Shown piece by piece: positions 34,683 through 45,379 of a stretch of 64,000 nucleotides of DNA (positions are counted from its first letter, which is position 1; every line of letters starts with the position of its first letter). A model generated the notes under the pieces. The model was not told the DNA's origin. It made no database searches and saw only the letters and a program-made list of their open reading frames with translations. A program made the position numbers and the translations under genes. Source of the stretch: Flavobacterium cutihirudinis (GTDB lineage: Bacteria; Bacteroidota; Bacteroidia; Flavobacteriales; Flavobacteriaceae); contig NZ_QRDQ01000007.1 of the NCBI RefSeq assembly GCF_003385895.1, positions 62,001 to 126,000 of the forward strand, written 5' to 3'.

Positions 34683-35693
34683 TTAATCTTTGTAAATGTA
34701 TTTATCACTTAAACTTTTCGAAACTGATTGAGTAATTACTTCTTTTGCTTTTAATCTATCTATAATTAAGTCAGAGATTAATTGTGCTATTTCAGCATCT
34801 ATTTTTCCTGGTTTTGGGATTAAATTTTTTAGTAAGGAATATGGAGTGATTCCTTTTTTATTTCTATTGCTTTCTTCTTCAAAGTGTTTTTCAATATGTT
34901 CCACTTCACGTTGAATTTCATAAGTTTCAAGTTTTCCTAATCTTTTTAGTCTTTGTTGAAAAACATCGAATCTTGTCATTAAAAAAAAGATTAAATCATC
35001 TTTTGAAAATGTAATTATTCTTTGATTATCAATATATTCATAGTTTTGATGATTTGTCAAAAGCCATTTTATAAAAATTGAGAAAATGTAGTTTTGATTT
35101 GATTCTAATTTGTATCCTCGCTTTATTTCTTCATCTCGTTTTTCAGATGAATTTATTTTAATCCAAAGAATGGCTGTTAATAGTAAACTTATAATCCATA
35201 CGATTGTAAATTCTGCATTATAATTGTAAAGAGTTTTAAGTATGGGATGTTCTTTTATTACAGTTGGAAATGCCCAAAGTGATGTAATTATTGATGTTAT
35301 TACAATACCTGTAATTTTAGGAGCTGAATTTACTTTGTGATATGAAACTATACTTTCTTGGAGTTTGTCAGTCAAAGCTAGATTCTTGGCATTAATGTTT
35401 TCGACAATTTTTTCTTGTTTTTTCTCAAATGTTAAATCCGATATTATTTTCATTAAATCTGTATTTTCATTTCGTAGAGATAATGAATTATTCGATTTTT
35501 TGGTTTCAAAAAAATGTAAGGCAGATTGAATTTCGTGATATAAACTTTCATCCTTCGTATCTTTGAATTCTCCTTTGTTAATATCAGGATGAACTTTTTT
35601 AATTAACTTTTTTAGTTCCTTTTTTATTTCTTTTCCATTTTGTGTTTTTAATTCAAAGTGAGAAATTATATCTTCTGTAGAGTTAAAGTCCAT
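34683..35693 (-). CDS. J-domain-like membrane protein of unknown function
   Basis: This 336-residue protein comes from strikingly A/T-rich DNA. The first ~65 residues look like a divergent J domain: a helix EIKKELKKLIKK, the HPD motif at 35-37 (KKVHPDINKG) and a following helix ESLYHEIQSALHFF. A J domain stimulates an Hsp70 ATPase. A charged, helical region follows (~70-118), then two membrane helices (about 127-148 and 163-182), and a 150-residue cytoplasmic tail with RFDVFQQRLKRLGKLETYEI and EIAQLISDLIIDRLKAKEV. The second unknown membrane protein lies 139 bp upstream on the same strand. I recognise no named family. Possible roles are Hsp70 recruitment to a membrane client or an accessory/defence function; both are inference. 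Confidence 0.65.
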   Translation of the reverse strand: MDFNSTEDIISHFELKTQNGKEIKKELKKLIKKVHPDINKGEFKDTKDESLYHEIQSALHFFETKKSNNSLSLRNENTDLMKIISDLTFEKKQEKIVENINAKNLALTDKLQESIVSYHKVNSAPKITGIVITSIITSLWAFPTVIKEHPILKTLYNYNAEFTIVWIISLLLTAILWIKINSSEKRDEEIKRGYKLESNQNYIFSIFIKWLLTNHQNYEYIDNQRIITFSKDDLIFFLMTRFDVFQQRLKRLGKLETYEIQREVEHIEKHFEEESNRNKKGITPYSLLKNLIPKPGKIDAEIAQLISDLIIDRLKAKEVITQSVSKSLSDKYIYKD

Positions 35694-35832
35694 ATTTTAA
35701 GTTGTTTGATTTTAATATTGTTTGATTTTTTATTGGTAATACAGCTTATTTCGGACATATCTTCTAATAGTAAGTTTCAGCAAGCTTTATGTAATTTAGT
35801 TACTCAATTTGTATTAATTAAGTCATGAAAAT

Positions 35833-36645
35833 TTAATTCTGTTTGAGACTATCAATTAGTAATCTTTCACTAAGATCCTTTCCATTTGTAGTTAATTTAA
35901 AATAATATTTATTTCCACCATCATGAGTATCACGTTCAATTAATCCGAGAGAAATAAATTGTTTGACTTCCGAACTTCTATCATTCATAACTATATCATT
36001 TAAAATATTATCTACAATTGTTTGGAAATCAGTTGTTGTATTTTCTTTTTTAAATTTTTCATATATTAAATCGAGTTTACTCTTTTCTTTATTTATTGAA
36101 GGATATGATTTGTCAGAATCTTGAAAGTCGTTTTTAGAGTTTTGAATAATTTGTTCCTGTTGTTTTAGCAATAGCGCAGAAAGTTTTTGTTCTAATTTAT
36201 CATATTCATCCTGTAATTTTATTCTAGAAGATCTTTCTTCATCTACACGTTTTTCTAATTTTTTTCGCTCTTCTTCAGAAATATCATAGATTGATTTTAA
36301 TACAATACTTGTTTTGTCTGTCCACTTATACATTAAAGGAGTTACTTTCTTTTCAAAAAAGTTAATAATAAGTCTAGATATGTTAATTAAACAATAGGAA
36401 ATTAAAAGAACGAAGAATGCTTTTAATATACATATAAAAATATTTTCTATAAGCGGTAATTTTTTAAAATGATCGAATATGAAATTCTTTTTGGTGTGAA
36501 GAGTTGTTTTATTGTCAAAATTAAAAAGAGTGTAGAATAGTTCCCAGTTTTTTAAAAACCAAATTATTATTAAAGTTCCAAAAAATGGATTTGAAGATTT
36601 TGTTTCTAAATTTTCTTTGAAGGATACTAGAAATTCTTTAATCAT
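35833..36645 (-). CDS. Membrane protein with coiled coil and winged-helix-like C-terminus, unknown
   Basis: This 270-residue protein is A/T-rich like its downstream neighbour. The N-terminus has a hydrophobic segment NPFFGTLIIIWFLKNWELFY (about 19-38) and a second helix near 70-95 (ICILKAFFVLLISYCLINIS). A long coiled coil follows (~120-170, rich in E/K/R/L with DEERSSRIKLQDEYDKLEQK), then a linker. The C-terminal 70 residues resemble a winged helix (VKQFISLGLIERDTHDGGNK, YYFKLTTNGKDLSERLL). No named family is recognised. It may act with the J-domain-like protein; the gap of 139 bp leaves open whether they share a transcript. Confidence 0.62.
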   Translation of the reverse strand: MIKEFLVSFKENLETKSSNPFFGTLIIIWFLKNWELFYTLFNFDNKTTLHTKKNFIFDHFKKLPLIENIFICILKAFFVLLISYCLINISRLIINFFEKKVTPLMYKWTDKTSIVLKSIYDISEEERKKLEKRVDEERSSRIKLQDEYDKLEQKLSALLLKQQEQIIQNSKNDFQDSDKSYPSINKEKSKLDLIYEKFKKENTTTDFQTIVDNILNDIVMNDRSSEVKQFISLGLIERDTHDGGNKYYFKLTTNGKDLSERLLIDSLKQN

Positions 36646-36778
36646 ATGTTTTTTTGAATGATAAGTTTTTATTCAGCTAAAATAGATGTTTTTTCTTACT
36701 ATTACACTTGATTTTAAAGCTAATTTTAGTGCCGATTTGTTACATAAAGTTAGTTCTTGTTATTATTTTGGTTAATTT

Positions 36779-36825
36779 CAAATATATAAGAAAAAAAGAT
36801 AATTATTTTACGGTAAACCGTAAAA
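36779..36825 (-). promoter_or_regulatory. Candidate promoter and palindrome upstream of the coiled-coil membrane protein
   Basis: The minus strand reads TATATTTG at 36786-36779, an exact -7 match. TTTTACGG-TAAA-CCGTAAAA at 36806-36825 lies where the -33 region would be and is a symmetric site that could bind a regulator. The leader to the ATG at 36645 would be ~125 bases. I see no TTG -33 element. Confidence 0.4.
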
Positions 36826-36828
36826 ACA

Positions 36829-36862
36829 AAAAAATCCCGCCTCAATTAAGAAACGGGATTCA
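36829..36862 (-). terminator. Terminator after lysA
   Basis: On the minus strand AATCCCG and CGGGATT form a stem followed by a run of T, about 25 bases after the lysA stop. Confidence 0.8.
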
Positions 36863-36886
36863 ATAGATATTCTCTTTTTTTTTATT

Positions 36887-38110
36887 TTAAACTGTTGCAG
36901 CAACTTCTTGTGGCAACGGAATTTGATTTTTAAGTAAATCTTCAAATGTTTCAGCTTGGCGAATTAAGATTCCTTGACCGTTCATCCATAAAACTTCGGC
37001 TGGTTTGTATCTTGAGTTGTAGTTCGAAGACATTGAGAAACAATATGCTCCGGCATTTCTGAAAGATAAAATATCACCTTCAGTAATTTCCTGAATTCTA
37101 CGGTTGTTTGCGAAAGTATCAGTCTCACAAATGTATCCTACAACAGAGTAGAAACGCTCTTTTCCTTTTGGGTTTGAGATGTTTTCAATGTGGTGTGAAG
37201 ATCCGTACAACATTGGACGAATTAAGTGGTTGAAACCACTGTCAACTCCAGCGAAAACTGTTGATGTTGTTTGTTTTACTACGTTTACTTTTACTAAGAA
37301 ATGACCTGCTTCGCTCACCAAGAATTTTCCTGGTTCGAAAATCAACGTTAAATCTCTTCCGTATTCTGTACAGAAAGCGTTGAATCTTTTTGATAATTTT
37401 TTACCTAATTCTTCGATGTCTGTTTCGATATCGTCTTTTTTGTAAGGAACTTTGAAACCACTTCCGAAATCTAAGAATTGTAAATCTTTGAAATGTTTAG
37501 CTGTATCAAATAAGATTTCAGCAGCATACAAGAATACTTCGATATCTAAAATATCAGATCCTGTGTGCATGTGAATTCCAACAATACTCATTTTTGTATT
37601 TTCAACAATTCGCAAGATATGCGGAATCTGGTGAACAGAAATTCCGAATTTACTATCGATATGTCCAACAGAAATATTGGCATTTCCACCCGCCATTACG
37701 TGTGGATTGATACGAATACATACCGGAATATGTGGATGTTTTGTTCCGAATTGCTCTAAAATAGATAAATTGTCGATATTGATTTGTACACCCATTGCGG
37801 CAACTTCTTCGATTTCTTCTAGAGAAACGCCATTTGGTGTAAAGAAAATTTTCTCAGGATCATAGCCAGCATGAAGTCCTAACTGAACTTCCTGAATAGA
37901 TACAGTGTCTAAGCCAGACCCCATGTTCTTTAATAACTGAAGAATCGCAACGTTTGACAATGCCTTCATGGCGTAATTAACTCTTAAGTTTTCTACCTTA
38001 GAGAAAGCTTTAGTTAATCTGTTGTACTGAGATTGGATTTTTTCGGCATCGTAAACATACAATGGACTTCCAAATTGGTCTGCTAACTGCAGTAAATCTT
38101 TTGCTTGCAT
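36887..38110 (-). CDS. lysA: Diaminopimelate decarboxylase
   Basis: This cytoplasmic PLP enzyme converts meso-diaminopimelate to L-lysine, the last step of the pathway. It has 407 residues from the ATG at 38110 (MQAKDLLQLADQFGSPLYVYD). The longer open frame upstream runs over the promoter, so it is not coding. Fold type III marks are the PLP lysine in NYAMKALSN, HMHTGSDI, FEPGKFLV, and the active-site cysteine region CETDTFA near the C-terminus. It is monocistronic, with its own promoter and terminator. Arginine decarboxylase-like relatives are possible but the CETDTFA motif favours LysA. Confidence 0.92.
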   Translation of the reverse strand: MQAKDLLQLADQFGSPLYVYDAEKIQSQYNRLTKAFSKVENLRVNYAMKALSNVAILQLLKNMGSGLDTVSIQEVQLGLHAGYDPEKIFFTPNGVSLEEIEEVAAMGVQINIDNLSILEQFGTKHPHIPVCIRINPHVMAGGNANISVGHIDSKFGISVHQIPHILRIVENTKMSIVGIHMHTGSDILDIEVFLYAAEILFDTAKHFKDLQFLDFGSGFKVPYKKDDIETDIEELGKKLSKRFNAFCTEYGRDLTLIFEPGKFLVSEAGHFLVKVNVVKQTTSTVFAGVDSGFNHLIRPMLYGSSHHIENISNPKGKERFYSVVGYICETDTFANNRRIQEITEGDILSFRNAGAYCFSMSSNYNSRYKPAEVLWMNGQGILIRQAETFEDLLKNQIPLPQEVAATV

Positions 38111-38127
38111 TTTTAAATCATTTTGGA

Positions 38128-38157
38128 CAAAGTTATTACTCTTTTGTGTATCAGCAA
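38128..38157 (-). promoter_or_regulatory. lysA promoter TTG-N19-TAACTTTG
   Basis: Minus strand: TTG at 38157-38155, a 19-base spacer, then TAACTTTG at 38135-38128. This matches the flavobacterial consensus and places transcription start only a few bases before the ATG at 38110, which fixes that start over the longer frame. Confidence 0.65.
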
Positions 38158-38408
38158 ATAAATTGTAGAAAAATAACAAATTGTAACAAATTGTTTGTTT
38201 TTAAACAAAAAGTTGCTGTTTTTGGAATTTTATAACGTGGTAAGAGGTTCAAAGGGGCAGAGGTACAAAGATACAAAGGTTTTCTGCCAGGAATTCACGA
38301 ATTTAACTTATTCTTAAATGCTGTTGAAATTGCTTTTTTTATGGGTTACACTAATTAAATGCATTTCTTTTTTACCCTAATTTTTAAAAGAAGCCAAATG
38401 TTTGGATT

Positions 38409-38470
38409 TAGCCCCGATTGAGGCGGTATCCTCGCAGTGGAACGGAGAGATATAGCCGAAAGCGGGAACT
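38409..38470. repeat. Dispersed palindromic element, copy D (short)
   Basis: Reverse orientation: TAGCCCCGATTGAGGCGGTATCC at the start, GATATAGCC and GCGGGAAC at the end. The tip is reduced compared with the other copies, and the CTCCTAA end is missing, so it looks truncated. Confidence 0.55.
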
Positions 38471-38738
38471 ATGTTTATTAAAATGCCAATTGTAATGCTT
38501 CAAAATATTTTTTTAGCCACGAATTGCACAAATTTCCACGAATTTTTAATTGTAGATTTTTCGCAAAATGCTAAAACATAGCCCGTGGTTTCAACCACGG
38601 GAAACGTTATGGATTGAGCGCAATCATATATTGCGTTCCCGTAGTTGAAACCACGGGCTATATTTGAAATAGAAATCGGCCAGAAAATAAAAATTAGTGG
38701 AAATTTGTGCAATTCGTGGCAGTCAAAAAAAAAACAAA

Positions 38739-38766
38739 ACCCCTGAATTTATATTCAGGGGTTTGT
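38739..38766 (-). terminator. Terminator after gltD
   Basis: AACCCCTGAAT and ATTCAGGGGTT pair around TTAT. On the minus strand it is followed by a long T-rich run. Confidence 0.75.
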
Positions 38767-38861
38767 TAGTAGTTATGTTGTTTGTCGGAATAAAGATTAA
38801 ATAAAATGCTAAGAAAAAAACTTAGAACCTTAGCGCCTTAGTATCTCAGAACCTTAAAAAA

Positions 38862-40316
38862 TTATAGACTCGGTAAATCTCCTTTTCCTTTAGTAGGCAA
38901 GTTTGTAGATCCCATAAGGAACAAATCTACTTCTCTTGCTGCTTCGCGACCTTCTGAAATAGCCCACACGATTAATGATTGTCCTCTTCTCATATCACCA
39001 GCAGTGAAAATGTGAGGAACGTTTGTCTGATAGTTATGCGCTTTATAGTTGCTTCTCATATCAGTTTCGATTCCTAATTGTTCGCTTAACGTTTTCTCAG
39101 GACCTGTAAATCCTAAAGCCAATAAAGCTAAATCGCAAGGCCAGATTTTCTCAGAGCCTTCTTTTTCGATCAATTCAGGACGCTGACCTGGAGTCATTTT
39201 CCATGCCACTTCAACCGTTTTTAATCCAGTTAATTCGCCTTTATCGTTAGAAATGAATTCTTTAGTGTTGATCAACCAGTTTCTGTCACAACCTTCTTCG
39301 TGAGAAGAAGATGTTTTTAACTGCAACGGCCAGAAAGGCCAAGGAGTTGACTCGCTTCTTCCAACTGGAGGTTTTGGTAAAATCTCAAAGTTAGTTACCG
39401 ATTTCGCTCCGTGTCTGTTAGAAGTTCCGATACAGTCAGAACCAGTATCTCCACCACCAATAACGATTACATCTTTACCAGTTGCTTTAACTTGATCTGG
39501 AATTGATTCTCCGTATAAAACTTTAGTTTGTTGAGTCAAGAAATCCATTGCCTGAACAACGCCTTTGCTTTCGATTCCTTTAGTTGGCAAGCTTCTTCTT
39601 TCAGTTGCTCCTCCGCATAAAACGATAGAATCGAATTGGTTTAATTCTTCAACACTGAAGTTAACTCCAACGTTTACATTTGTTTTGAAAGTGATTCCTT
39701 CTGCTTCAAGAACAACTACACGTCTGTCGATGATTCCTTTTTCTAATTTGAAATTTGGAATTCCGTAACGTAATAAACCTCCAATTGCGTTGTCTCTTTC
39801 AAAAACAGTAACGGTGTGACCCGCTCTGTTTAATTGTTGAGCAGCCGCAAGACCTGCAGGTCCTGAACCAATAACGGCAACAGTTTTTCCAGTTCTTGTT
39901 TTTGGTGGCTGCGGTTTAATCCATCCTTCAGCGAAACCTCTTTCGATAATGCTTTTCTCGATGTTTTCGATAGAAACCGGATCTTTGATGATTCCTAATA
40001 CACATGATTTCTCACATGGAGCAGGGCATAAACGACCTGTAAATTCAGGGAAGTTGTTAGTAGATTGTAAAATCTCTAACGCACTCTGCCATTCTTCCTG
40101 ATGCACCATGTCGTTGAAGTCAGGAATTAAATTTCCTAACGGACAACCACTGTGGCAAAAAGGAATTCCACAGTCCATACATCTTGATCCTTGTTCTTTT
40201 AATTTATCTTTTGGTACCGGAATAGTAAATTCGTTGTAGTTCGAAACACGTTCTGCTACTGCTAAATTACTTTCATCGGCTCTGTTATATTCTTTAAATC
40301 CGCCTATTTTACCCAT
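38862..40316 (-). CDS. gltD: Glutamate synthase small subunit
   Basis: The beta subunit of NADPH-dependent glutamate synthase (GOGAT), 484 residues, transfers electrons from NADPH to the large subunit. N-terminal cysteine groups ligand 4Fe-4S centres (CMDCGIPFCHSGCPLGN near 43-59; CPAPCEKSC near 98-106). The FAD motif GSGPAGLAAA is near 150, the NADPH motif GGGDTGSD near 285-292, and a C-terminal GDMRRG FAD contact is present. It follows gltB by 129 bp on the same strand. A palindrome-rich gap lies between them. Confidence 0.95.
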   Translation of the reverse strand: MGKIGGFKEYNRADESNLAVAERVSNYNEFTIPVPKDKLKEQGSRCMDCGIPFCHSGCPLGNLIPDFNDMVHQEEWQSALEILQSTNNFPEFTGRLCPAPCEKSCVLGIIKDPVSIENIEKSIIERGFAEGWIKPQPPKTRTGKTVAVIGSGPAGLAAAQQLNRAGHTVTVFERDNAIGGLLRYGIPNFKLEKGIIDRRVVVLEAEGITFKTNVNVGVNFSVEELNQFDSIVLCGGATERRSLPTKGIESKGVVQAMDFLTQQTKVLYGESIPDQVKATGKDVIVIGGGDTGSDCIGTSNRHGAKSVTNFEILPKPPVGRSESTPWPFWPLQLKTSSSHEEGCDRNWLINTKEFISNDKGELTGLKTVEVAWKMTPGQRPELIEKEGSEKIWPCDLALLALGFTGPEKTLSEQLGIETDMRSNYKAHNYQTNVPHIFTAGDMRRGQSLIVWAISEGREAAREVDLFLMGSTNLPTKGKGDLPSL

Positions 40317-40445
40317 GACTTTTTAAATTAAATTCCAATTTCTTTAAATTCCAAATTCCAATCCTTCTCCCGAAGTTTCGGGATCGCTCAGGGAGACATT
40401 TCCATTGATATTGGAATTTGGGATTTTATTTTTTGAAATTGATTT
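40317..40445. repeat. gltB-gltD intergenic palindromes
   Basis: CCAAATTCCAAT (~40345) is inverted as ATTGGAATTTGG (~40410). A CCCGAAGTTTCGGG palindrome lies between. The element could modulate relative expression of the two subunits, for example by mRNA stability; this is inference. Confidence 0.5.
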
Positions 40446-43400
40446 TTATCCCGCTATTAATTCTTCTATTTTTTTCTCTTCTGCAATTCTTTGTAATGCT
40501 TTTTTGTAATCCGTTGGCATTACTTTTACGAAGTGCTGTTGTTGGTTTTCCCAGTCTGCTAAAATTCTTTTTGCTAATGGACTGCTTGTGTACAATGAAT
40601 GATTTTTGATCAGTTTTCTTAGTTTCGTAAGATCTTCTTCTTCCATTGGGTCGAATGCAACCATTTCCATGTTGCAAACTGTAGAATCGAATTTCTTATT
40701 TGGATCGTAAACATAAGCTACACCACCGCTCATACCAGCTGCGAAGTTTCTTCCTGTTTTTCCTAAAACTACTACTGTACCACCGGTCATGTATTCGCAA
40801 CCGTGATCTCCAATTCCTTCAACAACGGCTGTTGCTCCAGAATTTCTAACACAGAAACGCTCTCCGGCCATTCCATTAATATAAGCCTCTCCGGTAATAG
40901 CTCCGTAAAGGGCAACGTTTCCAATAATGATATTTTCTTCAGGTTTGAAAGTTGCAGTAGGAGGGACTTTTACAATTAGTTTTCCTCCAGAAAGACCTTT
41001 TCCTAAGTAATCATTACAGTTTCCGTGAATTTTAAACGACAATCCGTTTGTTGCAAAAGCACCAAAACTTTGTCCGGCAGAACCTTCAAAATCAACTAAA
41101 ATAGTGTCATCAGGTAATCCTTGTGCGCCATAAATTTTTGAGATTTCGTTACTCAAAATCGCACCTACAGAACGGTCTGTATTTTTAATTTTAAATGTTA
41201 CTCTTGTTTTTTCTTTTCTATAAATAGACGGAATCGCTTCTTTGATAATGTCAAAATCTAATACGTTTTCAAGTTGGTGATCTTGTTGAGTTGTATTGTG
41301 ATTTGGCTGTGTTTTTGCTTTTTCCGGTTTGTATAGAATTGGTGATAAATCTAAACCATTTGCTTTGTAATGTTTGATCGCTTTGTTCACATTTAATTTT
41401 TGTGACTGACCAACCATTTCTTTTAAAGTTCTGAAACCTAACTGCGCCATGATTTCTCTTAACTCTTCAGCAATAAAATACATAAAGTTGATTACGTGCT
41501 CTGGAGTTCCTTTGAAATTTTTTCTCAATTCAGGATCCTGAGTTGCAATACCAACCGGACAAGTATTTAAGTGACAAGCTCTCATCATGATACATCCAGA
41601 AGCTACAAGCGGTGCAGTTGCAAAACCAAATTCTTCAGCTCCTAATAAAGCTGCAATGGCAACATCACGACCTGTTTTCAACTGTCCGTCACACTCTAGA
41701 ACTACACGGCTTCTTAAATCATTTAAGATCAAAGTTTGTTGTGCTTCAGCTAAACCAAGTTCCCATGGAATACCTGTGTGTTGTAAAGATGTTAATGGTG
41801 CAGCTCCCGTTCCTCCGTCGTAACCAGAAATTAAGATAACGTCAGCTTTTGCTTTGGCAACACCGGCAGCGATAGTTCCAACTCCAACTTCAGAAACTAA
41901 TTTTACGTTTACACGTGCTTCACGGTTTGCATTTTTCAAATCGTAAATTAATTGAGATAAATCCTCAATTGAGTAAATATCGTGGTGAGGCGGAGGTGAA
42001 ATTAAACCTACATAAGGTGTAGAGTTTCTAGTTTCAGCAATCCAAGGCACTACTTTTTCTCCAGGTAACTGACCACCTTCACCAGGTTTTGCTCCCTGAG
42101 CCATTTTAATCTGGATTTCTTTAGCATTTGTCAAATAGTTGATCGAAACACCAAAACGTCCTGACGCAACTTGTTTGATAGCAGAGTTTCTAGAATCTCC
42201 GTTAATTTCTTTCTGGAAACGTTTTGGATCTTCTCCACCTTCTCCAGAGTTACTTTTTCCGCCAATTCTGTTCATTGCAATCGCTAAATTCTCGTGTGCT
42301 TCTCTAGAAATAGATCCGTATGACATTGCACCCGTTTTGAATTTCTTCACAATTTCTGTCCAAGGTTCTACTTCATCAATAGAAATTGGATCTAGGTTGT
42401 TGAATTCAAATAAACCTCTAATAGTCATTAAGTTTGAGCTTTGCTCGTTAACGGCATTTGAGTATTCTTTATAACTTTCTGGGCTGTTTAAACGAACCGC
42501 TTGTTGTAATTTAGAAATAGTCGTTGGGTTAAACATGTGTTTTTCGCCACCACGTCTCCATCTGTAAATACCTCCAATTTCAAGAGAAAGCAAACTTGCT
42601 ACTTTTGAATTTGGGAAAGCTTTTTGGAAACGTTTTTTTACTTCTTTTTCCACTTCCATTAAACCAATTCCTTCAATTCTTGATGGCGTGTAAGGGAAGT
42701 ATTTAGATGTAAATGTTTTGTTTAAACCTAAAATCTCGAAAATCTGAGCAGCTCTGTACGAATGTAAAGTAGAGATACCAATTTTGTTCATGATTTTTAC
42801 GATTCCTTTTGCAATCGCTTTGTTGTAGTTAACTACAGCATAATCCGCTTTTACTTTTGTAATGAAACCTTTTTCAACTTGATCGTGAATGATTTCGTTT
42901 ACCATATAAGGATTGATTGCACTTGCACCGTATCCGAACAATAAAGCAAAATGATGTGGTTCTCTAGGTTCAGCAGATTCGATAATGATTCCGAATTTAG
43001 AACGAACCTGTAAAATGTTCAAAGAATGGTGAATATAAGAACAAGCTAATAACATTGGAATTGGAGCTAATTCTTCGCTTACACCTCTATCAGATAAGAT
43101 AATGATGTTACATCCTTCTTCAACCGCTTTAAAAGTAGCCTGAACACATTTTTCAAGAGCTCTTTCTAAACCGTTAACTCCTTTTTCTATTTTATATAAA
43201 GTAGAAATTGTAGCCGATTTGAAATCTGCGTGATCGATATTTCTGATTTTATCCAAATCCTCGTTAGAAATAACCGGATTCTGGATTTTTAATTTTTTAC
43301 ATTGTTTCGATTCAATTTCGAAAATATTGAAATCTCCACCAATCGCTAAACTGATATCAGTAATAATTTCTTCACGAATACCATCCAACGGCGGGTTGGT

Positions 43401-44963
43401 AACCTGAGCAAACAATTGTTTGAAGTAATTGTACAACAACTGAGGCTGATCTGAAAGAACTGCCAAAGGTGTATCGTTACCCATAGAACTAATTGCCTCA
43501 GCTCCGTCGCTACCCATTGGGTTGATGATTGTTTTTAAATCTTCAATAGTGTAACCAAACAAACGTTGTCTTGTTAAGAAATCTAATTTTTCAACAGGAG
43601 TAGGGTTGTTTGTGTAAGGAACTTTTGCAAGTGGCAATAAGTTTTCGTCAACCCATTGTTGGTACGGACGTTTTGTAACTATCGCTTTCTTAACTTCTTC
43701 GTCTTCGATGATACGGCCTTCGTTCATATCAACCAAGAACATTTTTCCTGGCTCTAAACGACCGTGCTGAATTACATCTTCTGGATCGATGTCTAATACA
43801 CCAATTTCAGATGACATAATTACGAATCCACTATGTGTTAATGTATAACGAGAAGGACGCAATCCGTTTCTGTCTAGTAATGCACCAATTACGTTTCCAT
43901 CTGTAAACGGAATAGAAGCAGGACCATCCCAAGGCTCCATGATACAAGCATTGTACTCATAGAAAGCTCTTTTCTCCGGAGACATTGTTTGGTGTTTTTC
44001 CCAAGCTTCAGGAACAACCATCATCATTGCTTCTGGAAGCGAACGACCAGTCATTAATAAAAGTTCAATAACCATATCCATAGAAGCAGAATCTGATTTT
44101 CCTTCTAAGATAATTGGGAATAATTTTTTAATGTCTTCGCCAAAAACTTTGCTCTGCATAAGCTCTTCACGAGCACGCATGCGGCTTACGTTTCCACGAA
44201 GTGTGTTGATCTCACCATTATGACACATGTATCTAAACGGTTGAGCTAAGTCCCAAGAAGGGAATGTATTTGTAGAGAAACGTTGGTGTACAAGCGCTAA
44301 ACGCGTCACCAAGTCCGGATCTTTCAAATCTATATAATAACGGCTGATGTCTTCCGGCATCAATAGACCTTTATATATTATAGTAGTTGTCGATAAACTA
44401 GTAAAATAAAACATGTGGCTTTCTGAGGTTTTAGATCCTCTTACGGCATGTTCTGCAATTTTTCTAGCTGCAAAAAGTTTTGCATTAAATTCTTGTTCAG
44501 TTAAATCCTGTCCGTTTTTAGAAACGAAAACTTGTTTAATTGTTGGTTCTTTTTCTGCGGCAATTTCACCTAGATTTTCAACGTCAACGGGTACATCTCT
44601 CCAACCTAAAACTTTTAAGTTTTGATCTTTGATTGTTGCTTCGAATGCATTAATACAAAAAGAAACCTGGTTTTTGCTTTTTGGTAAAAAAACCATTCCT
44701 ACTGCATACTCACGCGCTTCAGGGATTTCAAAGTCACAAACTTTCTTAAAAAAATCATGAGGAATGTCGAATAAAATTCCGGCTCCGTCACCAGTTCTTC
44801 CATCAGAACTAACGGCACCACGATGTTCTAATTTAATTAAGATGTCTAATGCTTTGTGAATAATATCATTTGACTTAATACCATTCAAATTACAAATAAA
44901 TCCTGCACCACAATTGTCGTGTTCAAATTCAGGCAGATAAAGCCCTTGTTCTTTAACTCTCAT
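40446..44963 (-). CDS. gltB: Glutamate synthase large subunit
   Basis: The alpha subunit of GOGAT, 1505 residues, converts glutamine plus 2-oxoglutarate to two glutamates. The start is the ATG at 44963 ([18 protein letters not shown]). The mature enzyme begins at the catalytic Cys18 after a 17-residue propeptide, as in other GltB proteins; an upstream in-frame ATG would add a long non-conserved tail. Domains in order: class II glutamine amidotransferase (~1-420), central domain, FMN-binding synthase domain ([43 protein letters not shown]-type region), and the 3Fe-4S cluster segment ([13 protein letters not shown]). The C-terminal beta-helix ends with [10 protein letters not shown]. It pairs with gltD downstream. 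Confidence 0.95.
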   Translation of the reverse strand: MRVKEQGLYLPEFEHDNCGAGFICNLNGIKSNDIIHKALDILIKLEHRGAVSSDGRTGDGAGILFDIPHDFFKKVCDFEIPEAREYAVGMVFLPKSKNQVSFCINAFEATIKDQNLKVLGWRDVPVDVENLGEIAAEKEPTIKQVFVSKNGQDLTEQEFNAKLFAARKIAEHAVRGSKTSESHMFYFTSLSTTTIIYKGLLMPEDISRYYIDLKDPDLVTRLALVHQRFSTNTFPSWDLAQPFRYMCHNGEINTLRGNVSRMRAREELMQSKVFGEDIKKLFPIILEGKSDSASMDMVIELLLMTGRSLPEAMMMVVPEAWEKHQTMSPEKRAFYEYNACIMEPWDGPASIPFTDGNVIGALLDRNGLRPSRYTLTHSGFVIMSSEIGVLDIDPEDVIQHGRLEPGKMFLVDMNEGRIIEDEEVKKAIVTKRPYQQWVDENLLPLAKVPYTNNPTPVEKLDFLTRQRLFGYTIEDLKTIINPMGSDGAEAISSMGNDTPLAVLSDQPQLLYNYFKQLFAQVTNPPLDGIREEIITDISLAIGGDFNIFEIESKQCKKLKIQNPVISNEDLDKIRNIDHADFKSATISTLYKIEKGVNGLERALEKCVQATFKAVEEGCNIIILSDRGVSEELAPIPMLLACSYIHHSLNILQVRSKFGIIIESAEPREPHHFALLFGYGASAINPYMVNEIIHDQVEKGFITKVKADYAVVNYNKAIAKGIVKIMNKIGISTLHSYRAAQIFEILGLNKTFTSKYFPYTPSRIEGIGLMEVEKEVKKRFQKAFPNSKVASLLSLEIGGIYRWRRGGEKHMFNPTTISKLQQAVRLNSPESYKEYSNAVNEQSSNLMTIRGLFEFNNLDPISIDEVEPWTEIVKKFKTGAMSYGSISREAHENLAIAMNRIGGKSNSGEGGEDPKRFQKEINGDSRNSAIKQVASGRFGVSINYLTNAKEIQIKMAQGAKPGEGGQLPGEKVVPWIAETRNSTPYVGLISPPPHHDIYSIEDLSQLIYDLKNANREARVNVKLVSEVGVGTIAAGVAKAKADVILISGYDGGTGAAPLTSLQHTGIPWELGLAEAQQTLILNDLRSRVVLECDGQLKTGRDVAIAALLGAEEFGFATAPLVASGCIMMRACHLNTCPVGIATQDPELRKNFKGTPEHVINFMYFIAEELREIMAQLGFRTLKEMVGQSQKLNVNKAIKHYKANGLDLSPILYKPEKAKTQPNHNTTQQDHQLENVLDFDIIKEAIPSIYRKEKTRVTFKIKNTDRSVGAILSNEISKIYGAQGLPDDTILVDFEGSAGQSFGAFATNGLSFKIHGNCNDYLGKGLSGGKLIVKVPPTATFKPEENIIIGNVALYGAITGEAYINGMAGERFCVRNSGATAVVEGIGDHGCEYMTGGTVVVLGKTGRNFAAGMSGGVAYVYDPNKKFDSTVCNMEMVAFDPMEEEDLTKLRKLIKNHSLYTSSPLAKRILADWENQQQHFVKVMPTDYKKALQRIAEEKKIEELIAG

Positions 44964-45379
44964 TCTTGATATTTTTTCTACAAAAATAAAGATTTCGTTA
45001 AACATAATGTATTGAAATCTCACTTTTGCTTCCATTTTTGTTGTAATATTAAAAAAAGACTTCTTAATTATTAAAAACATTATATAAAGTGCCACGAAAT
45101 GACAAAATCATAATAACTTTTAAATAATATTAGGAAAAATCGTCGTCAAGCCTTTAAATCCGCAGGGTTTTTTGTTAAATCTCAAACGATATAGTAGTTT
45201 TTAGTTAACATTAACAAAGCAATTGTTTAACGATTTGTTTGCTTTGAAAAAGATTATGAAATTAATAACAAATTGGCTCATTTTTTAATTGGAAAAAGAT
45301 TTTACTATTAAGTTGAATTTTGCTACTTTTGTCGCACTTTTATTCTGAAATAAATTCAGAACCAGACAAATTCTATATT
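44964..45379. other. 416 bp divergent intergenic region, gltB / sucC
   Basis: Contains exact -7 boxes for both genes: TATTTTTG on the minus strand at 44988-44981, about 15 bases before gltB, and TACTTTTG on the plus strand at 45324-45331, about 50 bases before sucC. No regulator site or RNA element recognised. AT-rich, no gene. Confidence 0.45.

Larger units (their letters stand above)
38111..38861. repeat. Repeat-rich intergenic region between gltD and lysA
   Basis: This 751 bp gap has no gene. It holds, in order, the lysA promoter, element copy D, a nested palindrome (outer arms GCCACGAATTGCACAAATTT at ~38516 and 38700; inner arms TAGCCCGTGGTTTCAACCAC at ~38579 and 38645), and the gltD terminator. 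A 95 bp stretch before the gltD stop has ctta-rich direct phrases. Confidence 0.7.

Noticed and set aside
34683..36645. Known restriction-modification or abortive-infection pair
   Set aside because: No nuclease, methyltransferase, NTPase or HEPN motif seen in either protein; a defence role remains only a hypothesis.
38500..38712. 70-codon minus-strand frame between lysA and gltD
   Set aside because: It is entirely within the nested palindrome; the peptide simply translates the repeat arms.
40426..40677. 83-codon minus-strand frame near the gltB end
   Set aside because: It overlaps the gltB coding sequence in another frame and has no start context or protein-like composition.
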